Source: Weissella minor
GTDB lineage: Bacteria > Bacillota > Bacilli > Lactobacillales > Lactobacillaceae
DNA: 36,978 nt
Direction: 5' to 3'
Assembly (NCBI RefSeq): GCF_001437425.1
Contig: NZ_JQCD01000021.1
Coordinates: forward strand, 44,329 to 81,306
Shown here: one piece after another, positions 32,858 to 36,978 of the stretch
How the letters are laid out: each line of letters starts with the position of its first letter
Position numbering within the stretch: position 1 is the stretch's first letter
Notes under the pieces: generated by a model
The model's database searches: none
What the model was told of the DNA's origin: nothing
Seen by the model: the letters and a program-made list of their open reading frames with translations, nothing else
Made by a program: the position numbers and the translations under genes

Positions 32858-34246
32858 GTGAATCGTTATGTAGTTATCTTAGCAGCAGGAAAAGGGACTC
32901 GTATGAAGTCTGATATGCCAAAGGTTTTGCACCAAGTCGGTGGAAAAGCGATGGTTGAACTGGTACTAGATGCCTCAGAGGCATTAAATCCTCAAAAGAT
33001 TGTGACTGTTGTAGGACATGGTGCACAACAAGTTAGTGATGTGATTGCTGGACGTAGTGCGGTTGTTGAGCAAAAAGAGCAATTGGGTACAGGTCATGCT
33101 ATTTTAATGGCTGAAGAAGAATTAGCTAATCAAGAAGGCATGACTTTGATTGCTTCTGGAGATGCACCATTATTTACAGTTGACACATTGCAGAATCTAT
33201 TTGATTACCATGCAAAGTCAGGTACAGCTGTGACTGTTTTGACTGCGACAGCGACTGATCCTACTGGTTATGGCCGAATTGTACGTGATGATTTAGGAAA
33301 TGTTGTTCGCATCGTTGAACAAAAAGATGCAACCCCAGCTGAAGCATCAATTAATGAAATTAATACTGGTGTGTATGTGTTTGATAACAAGTTGTTATTC
33401 GATAGTTTGCATGATGTGACAAATGATAATGCCCAAGGTGAATATTATTTGCCAGATACATTAGAAATTTTACGTACACAAGGGTACACAGTTGGTGCTT
33501 ACACAATGGATGATTTTGATGAATCAATGGGTGTAAACGATCGTGTCGCTTTGGCACGTGCAAATGCTGTGTTACGTAAGCGTACAAATGAACAACACAT
33601 GCGTAATGGGGTGACATTGTTAGATCCACAAGCAACTTACATTGATGTAGATGTTAAAATTGGTGCCGATACAATTATCGAGCCAAATGTTGTGCTTAAG
33701 GGTGAGACAGTTATCGGATCACACGTGCATTTGACAACAGGAACCCAAATTATTGATAGTGTTGTTGAAGACAACGCCATTATTGATGCAAGTCATTTGG
33801 AAGAGGCACATGTGGGTATTGCGGCAACCGTTGGTCCGTTTGCACATTTGCGTCCAAAGGCTGTTTTGGGTGAAGAAGCACACGCCGGTAATTTCGTTGA
33901 ATTGAAAAAGGCCGAATTGGGCAAGCGTTCTAAGTTAGGTCACTTATCATATCTTGGCGATGCCACAGTTGGTGAAGATGTTAATCTTGGTGCCGGAACT
34001 ATTTTTGTTAATTATGATGGTATGAATAAACATCATACAACGGTTGGTGATCGTAGCTTTATCGGTTCGGGAACAAAGATTATTGCGCCTGTAACAATCG
34101 GTGATGAAGCTTTGACAGCTGCTGGATCAACGATTTCAGATGATGTACCAAGTCATGCGATGGGAATTGCACGTTCACGTCAAACAACCAAGCCAGACTT
34201 TTGGAAGCGTACACCGCTATTTACAAAATTTGGTCAACACGACTAA
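32858..34246 (+). CDS. glmU: Bifunctional UDP-N-acetylglucosamine pyrophosphorylase / GlcN-1-P acetyltransferase
   Basis: A 462-residue GlmU making UDP-GlcNAc for peptidoglycan and teichoic acids. N-terminal nucleotidyltransferase domain has LAAGKGTRMKSDMPKVLH; the C-terminal half is a left-handed beta helix of hexapeptide repeats (from about residue 250) with the acetyltransferase active region HAGNFVELKKAELG and GHLSYLGDATVGEDVNLGAG in two pieces. The start is GTG 32858 with GAGG seven to eight bases upstream; no nearby ATG fits. It is co-transcribed with purR and ended by a terminator at 34255. Confidence 0.96.
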   Translation: MNRYVVILAAGKGTRMKSDMPKVLHQVGGKAMVELVLDASEALNPQKIVTVVGHGAQQVSDVIAGRSAVVEQKEQLGTGHAILMAEEELANQEGMTLIASGDAPLFTVDTLQNLFDYHAKSGTAVTVLTATATDPTGYGRIVRDDLGNVVRIVEQKDATPAEASINEINTGVYVFDNKLLFDSLHDVTNDNAQGEYYLPDTLEILRTQGYTVGAYTMDDFDESMGVNDRVALARANAVLRKRTNEQHMRNGVTLLDPQATYIDVDVKIGADTIIEPNVVLKGETVIGSHVHLTTGTQIIDSVVEDNAIIDASHLEEAHVGIAATVGPFAHLRPKAVLGEEAHAGNFVELKKAELGKRSKLGHLSYLGDATVGEDVNLGAGTIFVNYDGMNKHHTTVGDRSFIGSGTKIIAPVTIGDEALTAAGSTISDDVPSHAMGIARSRQTTKPDFWKRTPLFTKFGQHD

Positions 34247-34254
34247 CACATAAC

Positions 34255-34290
34255 AAAGACGCCCTGTGAGATTGCAGGGAGTCTTTTTCT
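34255..34290 (+). terminator. Terminator after glmU
   Basis: AAAGAC-g-CCCTG (34255-34266) pairs with CAGGG-a-GTCTTT with one internal mismatch and a short loop, followed by TTTTTCTTTT. Confidence 0.85.
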
Positions 34291-34314
34291 TTTAACAATT
34301 TAAAGCCTCCTACA

Positions 34315-34343
34315 TTGAATAAAATGGCAGAAGAAGGTAAAAT
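34315..34343 (+). promoter_or_regulatory. Promoter of prs
   Basis: TTGAAT (34315-34320), 17-bp spacer, TAAAAT (34338-34343), about 54 bp before the ATG. Confidence 0.55.
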
Positions 34344-34396
34344 TAAGGGTAATATAAAATAATAGACTGATTGAACTGAAAAAATGGAGGGTTCGG

Positions 34397-35377
34397 ATGG
34401 CAACCTATGGGGATGCACATTTAAAAATCTTTTCGTTGAGTAGTAATCACCCCTTAGCAGAAAAAGTAGCTGCTTCAGTTGGGGTTGAATTATCAGCGAT
34501 TAATTTAGCGCGTTTTAGTGATAATGAAATTCAAGTAAATATTGAAGAATCTGTTCGTGGTGACAATGTTTATGTGATTCAATCAACATCTGCGCCCGTT
34601 AATGATAATTTGATGGAATTGATGATTACGATTGATGCTTTGCGCCGTGCAAGTGCAAAATCAATTAATATTGTCATGCCTTATTATGGCTATGCGCGTC
34701 AAGACCGTAAAGCACGTTCACGTGAACCAATTACAGCTAAATTAGTTGCGAATATGTTGGAATCAGTTGGTGCAACACGTGTGATTGCAATGGATTTGCA
34801 TGCTGCACAAATTCAAGGATTCTTTGATATTCCAGTTGATCATTTAGTTGGTGCACCTTTGTTGGCTGATTATTTATTGACTTCTGGTATCGTTGACGAT
34901 AATACAGTGATTGTGTCACCAGACCATGGTGGTGTAACTCGTGCACGTAAGTTAGCAGAAATGCTAGGTTCACAAGAACCAATTGCTATTATTGATAAGC
35001 GTCGTCCAAAGGCTAATATTGCGCAAATTATGAACATTATTGGTGATGTTAAAGGTAAGCGTGCCATCATGATTGATGATATTATCGATACTGGTGGAAC
35101 AATTGCTAAGGGTGCACAAAAGTTAATTGATGAAGGGGCTCGTGAAGTTTACGTGGTTGCTAGTCATGCGATTTTGTCAGGAAATGCACCTGAACTGTTG
35201 CAAAGTTCTGTCTTCAAACAAGTGATTGTGACTGATTCAATTGCTTTGCCAGAAGAAAAGAAGTTTGAAAAGTTGGTTCAAGTAACCACAGCAGATTTGA
35301 TTGGTGAAGCAATCGTGCGTATTAATGAAAATAAAGCGGTATCACCACTATTTAATAGTCGGTTCCACCGTAACTAA
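34397..35377 (+). CDS. prs: Ribose-phosphate pyrophosphokinase (PRPP synthetase)
   Basis: A 326-residue class I PRPP synthetase: ribose 5-phosphate + ATP to PRPP + AMP, for nucleotide, His and Trp synthesis. Seen: the flexible ATP loop [28 protein letters not shown], and the PRPP-binding motif [13 protein letters not shown]. Length is standard. RBS GGAGGG before ATG 34397. It has its own promoter and terminator. It uses the ribose 5-phosphate supplied by RbsK and RpiA, and its product is the PurR effector. Confidence 0.96.
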   Translation: MATYGDAHLKIFSLSSNHPLAEKVAASVGVELSAINLARFSDNEIQVNIEESVRGDNVYVIQSTSAPVNDNLMELMITIDALRRASAKSINIVMPYYGYARQDRKARSREPITAKLVANMLESVGATRVIAMDLHAAQIQGFFDIPVDHLVGAPLLADYLLTSGIVDDNTVIVSPDHGGVTRARKLAEMLGSQEPIAIIDKRRPKANIAQIMNIIGDVKGKRAIMIDDIIDTGGTIAKGAQKLIDEGAREVYVVASHAILSGNAPELLQSSVFKQVIVTDSIALPEEKKFEKLVQVTTADLIGEAIVRINENKAVSPLFNSRFHRN

Positions 35378-35384
35378 ACCACTG

Positions 35385-35418
35385 AACGTTCAATTTATTG
35401 TAAATTGAACGTTTTTTG
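35385..35418 (+). terminator. Terminator of prs
   Basis: AACGTTCAATTT (35385-35396) pairs with AAATTGAACGTT (35402-35413), 12 bp perfect, 5-nt loop, then T-run. Confidence 0.92.
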
Positions 35419-35432
35419 ATTTCAAAAAGTGC

Positions 35433-35461
35433 TTGCACATTTTCTTTAGAATGTGTACACT
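35433..35461 (+). promoter_or_regulatory. Promoter of rpsF-ssb-rpsR
   Basis: TTGCAC (35433-35438), 17-bp spacer, TACACT (35456-35461). The spacer contains the inverted repeat CACATT / AATGTG (35436-35455), and AAGTG / CACTT arms flank the whole promoter. Confidence 0.6.
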
Positions 35462-35476
35462 TAACTTCTGTGAGTA

Positions 35477-35519
35477 ACGATGATTCTTCATCGTGGCTCC
35501 TTGCTGGAGAGACCAGCCA
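35477..35519 (+). promoter_or_regulatory. Structured 5' leader of rpsF (possible ribosomal protein autoregulation)
   Basis: Hairpin ACGATGA-ttct-TCATCGT (35477-35494), then TGGCT / AGCCA (35494-35498 with 35515-35519) enclosing alternative short stems CTCC/GGAG and CTGG/CCAG. Leaders that bind the S6:S18 complex are known upstream of rpsF in many bacteria. I cannot show that this one carries that exact motif. Confidence 0.35.
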
Positions 35520-35542
35520 TAGACCAAAAGGAGGAAACTATA

Positions 35543-35839
35543 ATGGCATACGAATTAACGTACATCATTCGCCCTGACATGGAAGCGGATGCTAAGACTG
35601 CATTGGTTGAACGTTTTGACAAGATCTTGACTGACAACGGTGCAAACGTGACTGAATCAAAAGATTGGTCATCACGCCGTTTCGCATATGAAATCGAAGG
35701 ATACCGTGAAGGAACTTACCATATCGTAAACTTCACTGCTGAAGATTCAGAAGCGATTAACGAATTCGATCGTTTGGCTAAGATTTCACAAGATATCTTG
35801 CGTCACATGATCGTAAAGCGCGATGAAATCGCTAAGTAA
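35543..35839 (+). CDS. rpsF: 30S ribosomal protein S6
   Basis: A 98-residue S6 ([13 protein letters not shown] onward), which binds S18 and the central domain of 16S rRNA. The start is ATG 35543 with AAAAGGAGG seven bases upstream. An upstream in-frame extension to 35480 runs through the RNA leader and is not coding. First gene of rpsF-ssb-rpsR, the conserved order in Firmicutes. Confidence 0.97.
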   Translation: MAYELTYIIRPDMEADAKTALVERFDKILTDNGANVTESKDWSSRRFAYEIEGYREGTYHIVNFTAEDSEAINEFDRLAKISQDILRHMIVKRDEIAK

Positions 35840-35903
35840 TTAAATTTCATTTAATTACTATTTGAAGACTTAGAGTAAGTTAAATCAGGAAGGAGATTCT
35901 CCA

Positions 35904-36494
35904 ATGATTAATCGTGTTGTTTTGGTAGGACGTTTAACGCGTGATATTGAATTACGTTATACAACGTCTGGAACAGCGGTTGGCTCATTTTCTTTGGCGG
36001 TAAATCGTCAATTTACTAATGCCAGCGGTGAACGAGAAACTGATTTTATTAATTGTGTGATTTGGCGTAAGTCAGCTGAAAATCTAGCGAACTTTACTTC
36101 TAAAGGATCGTTGATTGCAGTTGAAGGACGTATTCAAACACGTAATTATGAAAATCAACAAGGACAACGAGTTTATGTAACTGAAGTTGTTGTCGATAAC
36201 TTCTCATTGTTGGAGAGTCGTGCAGAGAGTGAACAACGTCGTAACTCAGCGGGGTCTAATAACGCCGGTGGGTTTAGTGGACAGAATAATTCTGGAAGCT
36301 TTGGTGGCCAAAATAATGGTTATCAACAAGGAAATTCACAAAATAATGCGCAAACATCAAATCCTTTCGGAAATCCATCTGAAGGAAATGTGTTTAATGC
36401 TTCAAACCAAGGCAGCAACAATGGTGCAGCTAATGCTGACCCATTTGCTGGTGGGCAAGAAGTCGACATCTCTGACGATGACTTACCATTCTAA
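35904..36494 (+). CDS. ssb: Single-stranded DNA-binding protein
   Basis: A 196-residue SSB. OB fold (about 1-108: [20 protein letters not shown] onward), then a Gly/Asn/Gln-rich disordered linker, ending in the acidic tip DISDDDLPF that recruits partner proteins. It coats ssDNA during replication and repair, including resection by RexAB. AAGGAG eight bases before the start. It lies 64 bp after rpsF and 48 bp before rpsR. Confidence 0.97.
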   Translation: MINRVVLVGRLTRDIELRYTTSGTAVGSFSLAVNRQFTNASGERETDFINCVIWRKSAENLANFTSKGSLIAVEGRIQTRNYENQQGQRVYVTEVVVDNFSLLESRAESEQRRNSAGSNNAGGFSGQNNSGSFGGQNNGYQQGNSQNNAQTSNPFGNPSEGNVFNASNQGSNNGAANADPFAGGQEVDISDDDLPF

Positions 36495-36542
36495 GTTATT
36501 TTAACTTGTCAAATGACAAAGTCTATTTAGGAGGAATAAATC

Positions 36543-36785
36543 ATGGCACAACAACGTCGTGGTGGCGGACCTCGTCGCCGTCGTAAGGTTGACTTCATTG
36601 CAGCCAACCACATTGAATATGTGGATTATAAGGATACAGAATTGTTGGAACGTTTCATTTCAGAACGTGGTAAGATCTTGCCTCGTCGTGTAACTGGAAC
36701 TTCAGCAAAGAACCAACGCAAGGTAACAACAGCTATCAAGCGTGCACGTATCATGGGACTTTTGCCTTTCGTAGCAGAAGACTAA
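36543..36785 (+). CDS. rpsR: 30S ribosomal protein S18
   Basis: An 80-residue S18 with a basic N-terminus ([17 protein letters not shown]), the [21 protein letters not shown] core and [14 protein letters not shown]. It partners S6 on the ribosome platform. AGGAGG ribosome binding site. It carries no zinc-type Cys, as in the C-minus S18 proteins. Last gene of the operon. Confidence 0.97.
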   Translation: MAQQRRGGGPRRRRKVDFIAANHIEYVDYKDTELLERFISERGKILPRRVTGTSAKNQRKVTTAIKRARIMGLLPFVAED

Positions 36786-36795
36786 GATATTTTAG

Positions 36796-36823
36796 AAAAA
36801 GCGAGCCTCGGCTCGCTTTTTTT
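36796..36823 (+). terminator. Terminator of rpsF-ssb-rpsR
   Basis: AAAAAGCGAGCC followed almost directly by GGCTCGCTTTTTTT: 7 G/C-rich pairs plus A-T pairs, tiny loop, T7. Confidence 0.93.
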
Positions 36824-36924
36824 GTGCAGTAAATTAATAAACGGGTGATTGTTAAGTTAGCTGAGGGTGAAAATAACTGTTTTCTTCTATAGTAATGAGT
36901 GTGATGGTAGATAAATGAAGACAC

Positions 36925-36953
36925 AAAAAAACCTGACTCGTAAAAGTCAGGTT
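36925..36953 (-). terminator. Terminator for a minus-strand gene beyond the window
   Basis: AACCTGACT (36930-36938) and AGTCAGGTT (36945-36953) form a 9-bp perfect stem with a 6-nt loop. On the minus strand it ends in T7. It implies a gene on the minus strand to the right whose end lies at or just past the window edge. Confidence 0.75.
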
Positions 36954-36978
36954 ATAAGAAGTGGACAGACAGGGGCTC

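Noticed and set aside
35480-35542. Extended N-terminus of ribosomal protein S6
   Set aside because: These codons lie in the structured RNA leader. S6 begins with MAYELTYII, and the RBS is just before 35543.
36958-36978. Annotating a tRNA gene on the minus strand
   Set aside because: Only about 17 bases would be inside the window, and the T-arm/CCA alignment is ambiguous (a conserved C61 fits only if CCA is not encoded).

Overview
The window is AT-rich, low-GC Gram-positive DNA, best read as a chromosomal segment of a heterofermentative lactic acid bacterium. I infer Weissella or a close relative in the Leuconostoc/Weissella branch. The clues are RexB/RexA in place of a Fe-S type AddB, a GRP-family RbsU ribose transporter, zwf and rpiA, an LPXTG surface protein, CcpA (cre) sites, strong AAGGAGG-type ribosome binding sites, and many GTG starts. 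The genus is an inference; no rRNA gene lies inside the window.

Layout. 1-1464: the repeat-rich C-terminal end of an LPXTG wall protein, with an in-frame TAA at the first base of the window, then a small bacterial PH-domain protein. 1518-4387: a PLP-dependent transsulfuration enzyme, then an APC-family amino acid permease preceded by what looks like a complete ribosome-mediated attenuator. 4407-7829 (minus strand): a thymidylate-kinase-like nucleotide kinase, an ABC exporter half-transporter with a degenerate Q-loop, and an orphan PTS_EIIC_2 membrane protein. 8067-16371: rexB-rexA and a D-2-hydroxyacid dehydrogenase, apparently one operon. 16422-18310 (minus): an MFS transporter and an exported protein of unknown function. 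18471-19520: a zinc alcohol dehydrogenase with Rex-like operators. 19741-22154: ribose operon rbsK-rbsD-rbsU behind three operator-like sites phased at 13 bp. 22263-26355: a beta-glucoside PTS operon (6-phospho-beta-glucosidase, IIB, IIA, unknown membrane protein, IIC) under a textbook cre/-35/operator/-10 promoter, with a convergent GntR/HutC regulator. 27337-31791 (minus): rpiA, a Nudix hydrolase, zwf, and a glycerol-kinase-like gene with altered key residues. 31951-36785: purR, glmU, prs, then rpsF-ssb-rpsR.

How it fits together. Ribokinase, ribose pyranase and RbsU feed ribose 5-phosphate to RpiA, and Zwf feeds the same pentose phosphate/phosphoketolase route. AdhP can re-oxidise the NADH. 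The rbs and rpiA promoters carry similar AAACGTTT operators, which suggests shared control. Prs, PurR and GlmU draw on ribose 5-phosphate and sugar nucleotides.

Most interesting point: 2851-2937 encodes a 28-residue leader peptide with a good ribosome binding site and six consecutive Asn codons. The Asn codons fill the loop and part of one arm of a 16-bp hairpin. A rho-independent terminator and perfectly complementary antiterminator segments follow, all directly before the permease. I read this as an asparagine-sensing transcription attenuator controlling amino acid uptake.
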